Below are positions 1-5,880 of a stretch of 6,823 bases of DNA, piece by piece; position 1 is the first letter of the stretch; each line of letters opens with the position of its first letter. The stretch is from positions 1-6,823 of the forward strand of contig JASIBM010000630.1 in NCBI GenBank assembly GCA_030045175.1, read 5' to 3'. The position numbers were made by a program, and so were the translations under genes. A model generated the notes under the pieces. It saw nothing but the letters and a program-made list of their open reading frames with translations, searched no databases and had not been told where the DNA came from. Source of the stretch: Streptosporangiaceae bacterium. GTDB lineage: Bacteria; Actinomycetota; Actinomycetes; Streptosporangiales; Streptosporangiaceae.

Positions 1-26
1 GGGGGGTGAGCGCCGAAGCTGGCTAG

Positions 27-1508
27 GTGCACACCGACACCGAGCGCTGCGTCAGGGCGGTGCGGTCGAAGGACCCGAGGTTCGACGGCTGGTTCTTCAC
101 CGCGGTCACGACGACGGGGATCTACTGCCGGCCGAGCTGCCCGGCCATGCCGCCCAGGCCAGAGAACATGCGGTTCTACCCCAGCGCCGCCGCCGCCCAG
201 CAGGCGGGCTTTCGCGCCTGCAAGCGCTGCAGGCCGGACGCGAGCCCCGGCTCGCCGGAGTGGAACCAGCGAGCCGACCTGGTGGCCAGGGCGATGCGGT
301 TCATCGCCGACGGGGTCGTCGACCGCGACGGCGTGGCCGGGCTCGCCGCCCGGCTCGGCTACAGCGTCAGGCAGGTCGAGCGGCAGCTGCTCGCCGAGCT
401 TGGCGCCGGGCCGCTGGCGCTCGCCCGCGCACAGCGCGCGCAGACCGCGCGGCTGCTGACCGAGACGACCACGATGCCGATGGGCGACATCGCGTTCGCG
501 GCCGGCTTCCCCAGCATCAGGACGTTCAACGACACGGTGCTCGGCGTGTTCGCCGTGCCCCCGACCGAGCTGCGCCGCCGGGCGGCCGGCACGCGGCGGC
601 CAGCCGGGGCGCCCGCCCCGCTCGGCGCGCTGTCGCTGCGGCTGCCCTTCCGCGCCCCGATGTGCCCGGACAACCTGTTCGGCCATCTGGCCGCGACCGC
701 CATACCGGGCGTGGAGGAATGGCGCGACGGCGCGTACCGCCGCACCCTGCGGCTCCCGCACGGGCCTGGCGTGGTCTCGCTTCGGCCAGGCTCCGAGTAC
801 ATCTCCTGCCAGCTCGCGCTGGCCGACGCGGCTGACCTGGCGGTGGCGATCAGCCGGTGCAGGCGAATGCTCGACCTGGACGCCGATCCCGTCGCCGTGT
901 GCGAGCAGCTGCGCGAGGACGCCGTGCTGCGGCCGCTGATCGACAAGGCACCAGGGCGGCGGGTGCCGCGCACCGTCGACGCGGCCGAGCTCGCGATCCG
1001 CGCGGTCATCGGCCAGCAGGTGTCGACGCCGGCCGCACGGACGCAGGGCGCGAGGCTCGCGCAGCGATACGGCGACCCGGTCGACGACCCGGGCGGCGGG
1101 CTCACCGCGATGTTCCCCGACATGGCCACGCTCGCGGCCGCCGACGAGCCGCTGCTCGCCATGCCCGCCACCAGGCAGCGCACGCTGACCGCGCTGGCGA
1201 GCGCCGTCGCCAGCGGCGAGATCGACCTTAGCCCCGGCGCGGACTGGCAGCTCGCGCGCGAGAGGCTGGCCGAGGTGCCCGGCCTCGGGCCGTGGAGCAT
1301 CGAGCTGATCGCGATGCGCGGGCTCGGCGACCCTGACGCGTTTACCGCCAGCGACCTGGGCGTGCGCCGCGCGGCGAAGGGCCTGGGCCTGCCGCAGTCC
1401 CCCGCCGCCCTGACCAGGAGGGCGGCCGGCTGGCGGCCGTGGCGGGGCTACGCGGTGCAGTACCTATGGGCCACGCTTGACCACGACATCAATCGCCTCC
1501 CGGCGTGA
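27..1508 (+). CDS. alkA: Ada-type methyl sensor / AraC regulator / AlkA 3-methyladenine DNA glycosylase fusion
   Basis: This 493-residue protein joins an alkylation sensor-regulator to a base-excision glycosylase that removes alkylated bases such as 3-methyladenine. Residues about 8-75 form an Ada zinc domain. Cys34, Cys38, Cys65 and Cys68 have exactly the spacing of E. coli Ada Cys38/42/69/72, so Cys34 is the expected methyl acceptor. Residues about 83-187 are an AraC-type HTH (FPSIRTFNDT at 161-170). Residues about 200-310 are the AlkA N-terminal domain (AIPGVE at 225-230). Residues about 315-485 are the HhH-GPD fold, with the hairpin at VPGLGPW (417-423), catalytic Asp443 exactly 20 residues after Trp423 as in E. 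coli AlkA (Trp218/Asp238), and the WRPWRGYAVQYLW signature (469-481). The GTG start directly follows an in-frame TAG, and the Ada domain begins at once, so the protein is full length. I see no clear ribosome site; only 26 bases of upstream DNA are present. It is followed 32 bp later by ogt, as in mycobacteria, where the fusion controls the adaptive response. An oddity is Leu427 where E. coli AlkA has the base-stacking Tyr222. Confidence 0.96.
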   Translation: MHTDTERCVRAVRSKDPRFDGWFFTAVTTTGIYCRPSCPAMPPRPENMRFYPSAAAAQQAGFRACKRCRPDASPGSPEWNQRADLVARAMRFIADGVVDRDGVAGLAARLGYSVRQVERQLLAELGAGPLALARAQRAQTARLLTETTTMPMGDIAFAAGFPSIRTFNDTVLGVFAVPPTELRRRAAGTRRPAGAPAPLGALSLRLPFRAPMCPDNLFGHLAATAIPGVEEWRDGAYRRTLRLPHGPGVVSLRPGSEYISCQLALADAADLAVAISRCRRMLDLDADPVAVCEQLREDAVLRPLIDKAPGRRVPRTVDAAELAIRAVIGQQVSTPAARTQGARLAQRYGDPVDDPGGGLTAMFPDMATLAAADEPLLAMPATRQRTLTALASAVASGEIDLSPGADWQLARERLAEVPGLGPWSIELIAMRGLGDPDAFTASDLGVRRAAKGLGLPQSPAALTRRAAGWRPWRGYAVQYLWATLDHDINRLPA

Positions 1509-1525
1509 GCCAGGGCGGGCAGCAC

Positions 1526-1534
1526 GAGAAAGGA
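1526..1534 (+). promoter_or_regulatory. Ribosome binding site of ogt
   Basis: The purine run GAGAAAGGA ends six bases before the ATG at 1541. It decides between that ATG and an in-frame GTG at 1505 that overlaps the alkA stop codon (GTGA). The GTG has no comparable upstream site and would add 12 residues that are not part of the methyltransferase family. Confidence 0.8.
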
Positions 1535-1540
1535 AACGCG

Positions 1541-2068
1541 ATGACCGCGCAAACCGCGACCGCGCGCCGGTCGCATGCCGTGATTGACAGTCCGATCGGA
1601 CCGCTCACGCTAGTCGCCAGCGACGGCACGCTGGCCGGGCTGTACATGGCGGTGGCCAGGCACGGGCCCGATGCCGCGGCGCTTGGCGCCCAGGCGAGCG
1701 CCGATTCCGAGCCGGTGCTCGCCGCCACGGCGAGCCAGCTCCGGGATTACTTCGCCGGGGACCTCACCACCTTCGACCTGCCGCTCTCGCTCGCTGGGAC
1801 CGAATTCCAGCGCGCGGTGTGGGCCGCGCTGCGGGCCATTCCCTACGGGGTGACCATTTCCTATGGCGAGCTGGCCAGGCGAATCGGCCTGCCGTCGGCT
1901 TCACGCGCGGTCGGCCTGGCCAACGGCAAGAACCCGGTCTCGATCGTGGTGCCATGCCATCGGGTGGTGGGCGCGGACGGCAGCCTGACCGGCTACGGCG
2001 GCGGCATCGAGCGCAAGCGATTCCTGCTCGCGCTCGAGCAGCGGGTCAGCGGCCAGACCCTAGTGTGA
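1541..2068 (+). CDS. ogt: Methylated-DNA--protein-cysteine S-methyltransferase (O6-methylguanine repair)
   Basis: This 175-residue suicide enzyme transfers the alkyl group from O6-methylguanine (and O4-methylthymine) in DNA onto its own cysteine. The N-terminal RNase H-like domain covers about residues 12-82 (SPIGPLTLVASDG at 17-29). The C-terminal DNA-binding/catalytic domain covers about 86-168. The active site PCHRV has nucleophile Cys139 next to His140. SYGELA (107-112) carries the tyrosine that helps flip the base, SRAVG (121-125) carries the arginine finger Arg123, and Glu166 sits at the place of the glutamate in the Cys-His-Glu network. Length and domain order are normal for Ogt. The start is ATG 1541 because a good ribosome site precedes it. 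The gene lies 32 bp behind alkA on the same strand with no terminator between, so the two are probably co-transcribed. The upstream protein lacks the C-terminal methyltransferase half of E. coli Ada, and Ogt supplies that activity. Confidence 0.96.
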   Translation: MTAQTATARRSHAVIDSPIGPLTLVASDGTLAGLYMAVARHGPDAAALGAQASADSEPVLAATASQLRDYFAGDLTTFDLPLSLAGTEFQRAVWAALRAIPYGVTISYGELARRIGLPSASRAVGLANGKNPVSIVVPCHRVVGADGSLTGYGGGIERKRFLLALEQRVSGQTLV

Positions 2069-2082
2069 CCTGGGCAGGCCCC

Positions 2083-2210
2083 GGAACCCCCGCTGTGCTG
2101 GCCCCCGCGGGGCGACCCCCCCGAACCCCGCGCTGTGCTGGCCCCGGGGGGCGACCCCCGGAACCCCGCGCTGTGCTGTTCCGGGGGGGCGACCCCCCCG
2201 GAACCCCCCG
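2083..2210 (+). repeat. GC-rich tandem repeat, three units plus a partial fourth
   Basis: Three imperfect units start at about 2083, 2123 and 2160, and a fourth is cut short at 2200-2210. Each reads GGAACCCC, then CGCTGTGCTG, then a G run, CGA and a C run. The invariant core CTGTGCTG is at 2093, 2133 and 2171, giving periods of 40 and 38 bp. Within units 2 and 3 the G run and C run pair around CGA or GCGA, so each unit is a potential hairpin whose strength rises from the first copy (4 bp) through the second (7 bp) to the third (12 bp). The array starts 14 bp after the ogt stop codon and does not look coding. A shorter relative of the same motif is at 6630-6647. Confidence 0.9.
2178..2204 (+). 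terminator. Perfect 12-bp hairpin behind ogt, possible terminator
   Basis: The left arm GTTCCGGGGGGG (2178-2189), a three-base CGA loop and the right arm CCCCCCCGGAAC (2193-2204) are perfectly complementary. It is the third unit of the repeat array and the strongest hairpin I found in the window. It sits about 110 bp after the ogt stop and about 110 bp before the next gene. No T run follows, so it is not a classical intrinsic terminator. T-less hairpins are a common candidate class in actinomycetes. The inverted repeat is certain; its role as terminator is inferred. Confidence 0.5.
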
Positions 2211-2312
2211 ATTCGGTGTTTCATCTGTGCCCCGTCTCGCGTTACCGTGGGCTACCAGAGCTTTACCGAGCGAGTAAGAATGGCTGCGTAATGGTGCAAG
2301 CACGGCGGCGGC
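2211..2312 (+). promoter_or_regulatory. Probable promoter and leader region of the LuxR-type regulator gene
   Basis: Directly after the GC-rich hairpin the base composition falls to noticeably more A and T, which in this genome marks a likely promoter. A TAAGAAT string at 2275-2281 could serve as the -10 element, with GCTACC 18 bases upstream as a poor -35. Neither matches a consensus well. The 30 bases before the ATG contain no Shine-Dalgarno sequence, only GGCGGCGGC. Confidence 0.35.
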
Positions 2313-4895
2313 ATGACGCGTGAAATTCGCGGTGATGCCTGCGCTGAGCTCAACGCCTTTATCGGCCGTGAGCGCGAGCTCGGTGAGCTTCGCGAGCTCG
2401 CCGACGCGAGCCGCGCGCTCACGCTGTGCGGTGCGGCGGGCATCGGCAAGACCAGGCTCGCCCTGCGCCTGATCGGCGAGCTGGCGCCCGGCTACGCGGA
2501 CGGCGCCTGGTTCGTCGAGCTCGCCGACCTGCGCCAGCCCGAGCTGGTGGTCGCCAGGATCGCCTCCGTGCTCGGCGTCGCGGAGGAGCCGGGCCGCCCG
2601 CTGCTCGCGACGCTCGCCGACGTGCTGCGACCGCGCCACGCACTGATCGGCCTGGACAACTGCGAGCACCTCGTCGACGCGTGCGCGAAGGTGTGCCACC
2701 GGCTGCTGGCCAGCTCGCCAGGCCTGAAGGTGATAACGACAAGCCGGGAGCCGCTCCGGGTGGCGGCCGAGACGATCTGGCAGGTTCCGCCGCTGTCACT
2801 GCCCCGGCCCGGTGCGGGGCCGCCCGGTCCGGACGCGCTCGGCTCAGACGCGCTCGGCTCAGATGCGCTCAGGCTGTTCGCCGACCGGGCGGCGGCAGTG
2901 CAGCCTGGGTTCATGCTGGCGCCTGCCAACGTGATCCCTGTGTCGGCGATCTGCCGCTCGCTCGACGGCCTGCCGCTCGCGATCGAGCTCGCCGCCGCCT
3001 GGGTGCGGGCGCTGACCGTCGATCAGATCCAGGCCCGGCTGGCCGACAGGTTCCGGCTGCTCAGTTCGGCGGAGCGGACCCCGCCGGCGCGGCACCGCAC
3101 GCTGCGTGCTGCCATCGACTGGAGCCACGACCTGCTGACCCCGGCAGAGAAGATCTTGCTGCGGCGGCTCGCCGTCTTCGCCGGCTGGTCGCTCGACATG
3201 GCCGAGCAGGTATGCGCCGACCCGTACCCGCAGGGGGGCCGCGAGGCCCTGGATGTGCAGGACATCGTGGGCCTGCACGTCTCGCTGGCCGACAAGTCCC
3301 TGATCATCGCCGAGCATGATCAGTACCACCAGGGCGGCATCAGGTACCGGATGCTCGACACGATCAGGGAGTACGCCTCGGAGCGGCTCGCCGAGGCAGG
3401 CGAGCACGACCTGCTGCACGCGAGGTTCCGCGACTACGCGGTGCGCGAGGTCGAGCGCCTCTCGTTCGCCGGAATGGCCCGGGCCGCGGCGACGTGGCAG
3501 GAGCGAGTCGATTCCATCCACAGGTTCGAGGCCGAGCAGGCGAACCTCCGGCAGATCCTCGGCCGGTGCCTGATGGCCGGCGACGCCGAGCTCGGCCTTC
3601 GGATCTGCATGTCCATGCGACCGGTCTGGATCGTCCAGGGCTCGTTCGCCGAGGGCATCGGCTGGATAGACGCGTTCCTCGCGCTCGATGCGCCGGGCGT
3701 CCCCGAGACGGTACGTGGCGCAGGACTGGTCTCGAGGGCGCAGCTCGCGCTGGCCCCGGATCCGGCTCGCGCGCGCGAGCACGCGCTGGCCGGCCTTGAG
3801 CTATGCCGCGGCGCGGGCTCGGAGTTCTGGGCCGCGTCGGCGCTCAACCTGCTCGCGGAGGCCGCGTTGCACGCAGGCGAGCTCGCGGAGGCGATCGCCC
3901 GCGCCGACGAGGCGCTTGAGCTCGCGCGCGGGTCAGGTGACAGGTGGAACGAAGCGTACGCGTCCGGCACGCGCGCGGCGGCGGCGGCGGCCGAGGGCGA
4001 CATGGCCGAGGCCAGGCGGCTGGCCCGGTCGGCGCATGAGATCATGCGCGAGATCGACCAGCAGTGGGGGCTGGCGCGGGCGCTGCTCGGCCTCGGCGAC
4101 CTGGCCAGGCTGACCGGCGATCCGCACGGGGCCAGGCAGCGCTATCAGCAGGCACTGGCGATCTTGCGCGAGGTCAGCGCCCGGCCCGAGATCGCCAGGT
4201 GCCTGGCCGGCCTCGGGCGGCTGGCGATCAGCCAGGGAGAGCTCTCGCTCGCCAGGGAGCACCTCACAGAGAGCGTCGAGCTGAGCCAGGCCGCGGGCAG
4301 CCGGATCGGGGTGATCAGGGCGCTCGAGGCGTTCACCACGCTCGCCGTGGCCGAGGACGACCCGGTGCTCGCGGTGCGGCTGGCCGCGGCCGCCGCTGCG
4401 ATGCGCCGCGTGGCTGAGTTGCCCGCCGCGCCGGCCGGGCGGGCGCAGCGCGCCCTGGACGCGGCCGCGCGCCTCGGCGAGGAGGTGATCGGCGAGCTGT
4501 GGGCGGAGGGCTCGGCACTCGACGGCGACGCGGCCGTGGCTCTCGCCGTATCCGGTCGGCCGCCCGGCCAGGGCCAGCCAGGCCAGGCCCAGTCCGGCCA
4601 GGCCCAGTCCGGTCAGGCACCGCCAGGCCAGGGCCATCAGGCCGGGCTGACGCCGCGCGAGCTCGAGATCGTCGCCCTGGTCTGCCAGGGGCTATCCAAC
4701 CGGGCCATCGCCGAGGCGCTGGTCATCAGCCAGGCGACCGCCGCCCGCCACGTGGCGAACATCATGGCCAAGCTCGGCTTCACGTCGCGGGTGCAGATCG
4801 TGGCGTGGGCGCTCGATGCGGCCGAGGTGCCGGCGGTAAAGCTACCGGCGGGTCGAACAGCGCGCTTACCGACTCTCCCTCGTGGATCCGCCTGA
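2313..4895 (+). CDS. STAND-type ATPase with TPR-like repeats and C-terminal LuxR HTH (transcriptional regulator)
   Basis: This 860-residue soluble regulator belongs to a large actinobacterial group of signal-transduction NTPases that couple nucleotide-driven switching to DNA binding. FIGRE (16-20) opens the ATPase. The Walker A motif is GAAGIGKT (40-47, Lys46), Walker B is LIGLDNCEH (111-119), the sensor-like stretch is VITTSREPL (140-148) and the GLPLAIELAA motif is at 219-228. A winged-helix region follows (about 275-360, with RYRMLDTIREYA). Residues about 395-700 are helical repeats rich in Ala, Leu and Glu, probably TPR-like and a ligand- or partner-sensing platform. A Gly/Gln/Pro/Ser linker (748-776) leads to the LuxR HTH (779-833: LTPRELEI, GLSNRAIAEALVISQATAARHV). 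The ATG is the only start: an in-frame TAA lies at 2289-2291 and no other start codon lies between. The 27 residues after the HTH overlap the convergent PRPP-synthetase gene. Its signal and targets cannot be read from the sequence. Confidence 0.93.
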   Translation: MTREIRGDACAELNAFIGRERELGELRELADASRALTLCGAAGIGKTRLALRLIGELAPGYADGAWFVELADLRQPELVVARIASVLGVAEEPGRPLLATLADVLRPRHALIGLDNCEHLVDACAKVCHRLLASSPGLKVITTSREPLRVAAETIWQVPPLSLPRPGAGPPGPDALGSDALGSDALRLFADRAAAVQPGFMLAPANVIPVSAICRSLDGLPLAIELAAAWVRALTVDQIQARLADRFRLLSSAERTPPARHRTLRAAIDWSHDLLTPAEKILLRRLAVFAGWSLDMAEQVCADPYPQGGREALDVQDIVGLHVSLADKSLIIAEHDQYHQGGIRYRMLDTIREYASERLAEAGEHDLLHARFRDYAVREVERLSFAGMARAAATWQERVDSIHRFEAEQANLRQILGRCLMAGDAELGLRICMSMRPVWIVQGSFAEGIGWIDAFLALDAPGVPETVRGAGLVSRAQLALAPDPARAREHALAGLELCRGAGSEFWAASALNLLAEAALHAGELAEAIARADEALELARGSGDRWNEAYASGTRAAAAAAEGDMAEARRLARSAHEIMREIDQQWGLARALLGLGDLARLTGDPHGARQRYQQALAILREVSARPEIARCLAGLGRLAISQGELSLAREHLTESVELSQAAGSRIGVIRALEAFTTLAVAEDDPVLAVRLAAAAAAMRRVAELPAAPAGRAQRALDAAARLGEEVIGELWAEGSALDGDAAVALAVSGRPPGQGQPGQAQSGQAQSGQAPPGQGHQAGLTPRELEIVALVCQGLSNRAIAEALVISQATAARHVANIMAKLGFTSRVQIVAWALDAAEVPAVKLPAGRTARLPTLPRGSA
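2832..2876 (+). repeat. 15-bp tandem repeat inside the regulator gene
   Basis: GACGCGCTCGGCTCA occurs exactly twice (2832-2846 and 2847-2861), followed by a diverged third unit beginning GATGCGCTCAGG. In protein it gives DALGS-DALGS-DALRL (174-188). The last unit is the conserved SDALRLF motif of this ATPase group, so the two copies before it look like in-frame duplications of the start of that motif. Confidence 0.85.
4563..4640 (+). repeat. Imperfect 15-bp repeat coding a Gly-Gln-rich linker
   Basis: Units of the type TCCGGCCAGGCCCAG repeat in frame and encode five-residue blocks such as PGQAQ, SGQAQ and SGQAP (within residues 751-776). The stretch separates the helical domain from the LuxR HTH and is best read as a flexible linker. 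Replication slippage could change its length. Confidence 0.85.
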
Positions 4896-5787
4896 TCGCC
4901 TCGGCCAGCGCCGGCGCCACGGATATGACGTGGAGCTTCTCGTTCTCCTCGGCTTCGGGGATCGGCACCGAGTTGGTGCAGACGATCTGGTGCACCTCGG
5001 GCTGGGCGGCGAGGCGCTTGAGCGCCCCGTCGCAGAACAGGCCGTGCGTGCAGGCGATCCGCACGGACCGGGCACCGTGCTCGCGGAGCCTGCCGAGCAG
5101 CTCCATGGTCGTCGTTCCCCTGGCGATCTCGTCGTCAAGCACGAGCACGTCGCGCCCGGCGACGTCGCCGATGATCGAGGTGATCGTCACCCGGTCGTCG
5201 CTGAGCCGCTCCTTCGCGCCCGCCGCCACCGGCAGGTCGAGCATGCGGGCGAGCGCGGCCGCCTGCTTGGCGTTTCCTAGGTCGGGAGACACCACCACGG
5301 TGTTGGTCAGGTCCTGGCGGCTGAAGTGACCGGCGATCTCGCGCAGCGCGTGCAGGTGGTCGACGGGGACCGAGAAGAACCCGTGCACCTGCGGCGCGTG
5401 CAGCGTCATCGTGAGCACCCGGCTCGCCCCGGCGGTGACGAGCAGGTCGGCGACGAGGCGCCCGCCGATCGAGACCCTGGGCATGTTCTTCTTGTCCGAC
5501 CGGGCGTACGCGTAGTGCGGTATCACCGCGGTCACCCGCGCCGCCGAGGCGCCGCGGGCCGCGTCGAGCATCAGCAGCAGCTCGACCAGGTGCTCCTGCA
5601 CAGGCGCGGCCAGCGGCTGGATCAGGAAGACATCGCGCTCCCTGCAGTTGGACTGGAGCTGTACCTCCAGGCAGTCGTTGGCGAACCGCCGGACCGTGGC
5701 CGGGAGCAGGGGCACGCCGAGGTGCCCGCAGATCTCCGCCGCGAGCCCAGGGTGCGCGGTGCCGCTGAAGACCGAGATTTCACGCAC
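4780..5787 (-). CDS. prs: Ribose-phosphate pyrophosphokinase (PRPP synthetase) family protein
   Basis: Class I PRPP synthetases transfer pyrophosphate from ATP to ribose-5-phosphate, giving PRPP and AMP for nucleotide, His and Trp synthesis. The 335-residue product has the two-domain layout. The ATP-binding loop is YARSDKK (94-100; the usual form is YARQDRK). Metal-binding His130 is in TLHAPQVHGFF and Asp169 is in SPDLG. The flexible-loop pair Lys192/Arg194 corresponds to E. coli Lys194/Arg196. THGLF (247-251) and TNSVP (271-275) are also present. The PRPP loop is unusual: DDEIARGTT (218-226) where the family has DD..DTxGT, so the third Asp is Ala222 and the Thr is Arg223. The family normally ends at ESVSxLF, here residues 305-311. 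A further 24-residue Pro/Ala/Arg-rich tail overlaps the LuxR gene on the opposite strand. The start is GTG at 5787, without a ribosome site but six bases after a -10-like hexamer. It may be a paralogue of a canonical prs elsewhere; activity is likely but not certain. Confidence 0.88.
   Translation of the reverse strand: MREISVFSGTAHPGLAAEICGHLGVPLLPATVRRFANDCLEVQLQSNCRERDVFLIQPLAAPVQEHLVELLLMLDAARGASAARVTAVIPHYAYARSDKKNMPRVSIGGRLVADLLVTAGASRVLTMTLHAPQVHGFFSVPVDHLHALREIAGHFSRQDLTNTVVVSPDLGNAKQAAALARMLDLPVAAGAKERLSDDRVTITSIIGDVAGRDVLVLDDEIARGTTTMELLGRLREHGARSVRIACTHGLFCDGALKRLAAQPEVHQIVCTNSVPIPEAEENEKLHVISVAPALAEAIRRIHEGESVSALFDPPVALPPAPRPHRAPTPRSAPAT
4829..4849. terminator. Weak hairpin between the conserved ends of the convergent genes
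   Basis: GCCGG (4829-4833) and CCGGC (4845-4849) can pair across an 11-base loop, on either strand. It is the only candidate I see for ending transcription between the two converging genes. It is short, has no T run and lies inside both reading frames, so the call is tentative. Confidence 0.2.
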
Positions 5788-5793
5788 ACGCCC

Positions 5794-5799
5794 AGGCTA
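5794..5799 (-). promoter_or_regulatory. -10 hexamer of a leaderless promoter for the PRPP-synthetase gene
   Basis: On the minus strand TAGCCT fits the TANNNT consensus of actinobacterial -10 elements and is followed by exactly six bases and then the GTG. That spacing puts the transcription start on the first base of the start codon. No Shine-Dalgarno sequence is present, which agrees with a leaderless mRNA. A possible -35, TGGGAA, lies 18 bases upstream within the 13-bp repeats and is a weak match. Confidence 0.6.
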
Positions 5800-5810
5800 T
5801 GGCCATCGGC

Positions 5811-5880
5811 CCGATCCTTCCCACCGATCCTTCCCACCGATCTTGTCCACCGGTTCGGCTTACCGGTCCCCGCGGCCGGT
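5811..5880. repeat. 13-bp periodic array upstream of the PRPP-synthetase gene
   Basis: CCGATCCTTCCCA occurs exactly twice (5811-5823 and 5824-5836), followed by a third copy with three changes (5837-5849). The same 13-base phase continues as CCGGT-type starts at 5850, 5863 and 5876, so six units in a row begin with CCGRT. Two ACCGGT palindromes (5849-5854 and 5862-5867) are also 13 bases apart. The array fills most of the 92-bp gap between the adenylate-kinase stop and the PRPP-synthetase start, and its leftmost unit overlaps the expected -35 position. Confidence 0.75.

Noticed and set aside
1..26. Ada box or promoter upstream of alkA
   Set aside because: Only 26 bases are available and they contain neither a TANNNT at leaderless spacing nor a convincing ribosome site, so nothing can be claimed.
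359..1300. Long minus-strand open frame (313 codons) opposite alkA
   Set aside because: It is antisense to a gene with all expected motifs. Its product is Ser/Ala/Arg-rich low complexity without any recognisable domain, as is usual for shadow frames in GC-rich DNA.
1505..1540. GTG start of ogt overlapping the alkA stop (GTGA), implying translational coupling
   Set aside because: A good ribosome site precedes ATG 1541, and the 12 extra residues are not family sequence. Coupling remains possible but is not needed.
2083..2210. CRISPR array
   Set aside because: The spacing between the repeated cores is filled by the same repeated sequence, so there are no unique spacers, and no cas genes are present.
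2291..2312. ATG 2291 or GTG 2294 as an earlier start of the regulator
   Set aside because: Both are out of frame with the ATPase, and an in-frame TAA at 2289-2291 blocks any earlier start.
2046..2699. Minus-strand frame crossing the repeat array into the regulator gene
   Set aside because: It covers the ogt end, the intergenic hairpins and the ATPase start. Its product has no recognisable family, and the repeat units are translated in changing frames.
2859..3782. Long minus-strand open frame (307 codons) opposite the regulator gene
   Set aside because: Its product is rich in Arg, Gly, Glu and Gln with no coherent domain. It is explained by the codon bias of the regulator on the other strand.
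4499..5329. Plus-strand frame running from the regulator gene into the PRPP-synthetase gene
   Set aside because: It is out of frame with the regulator and antisense to conserved synthetase motifs. Its first part is Arg/Gly/Pro low complexity and its second part is Ser-rich.
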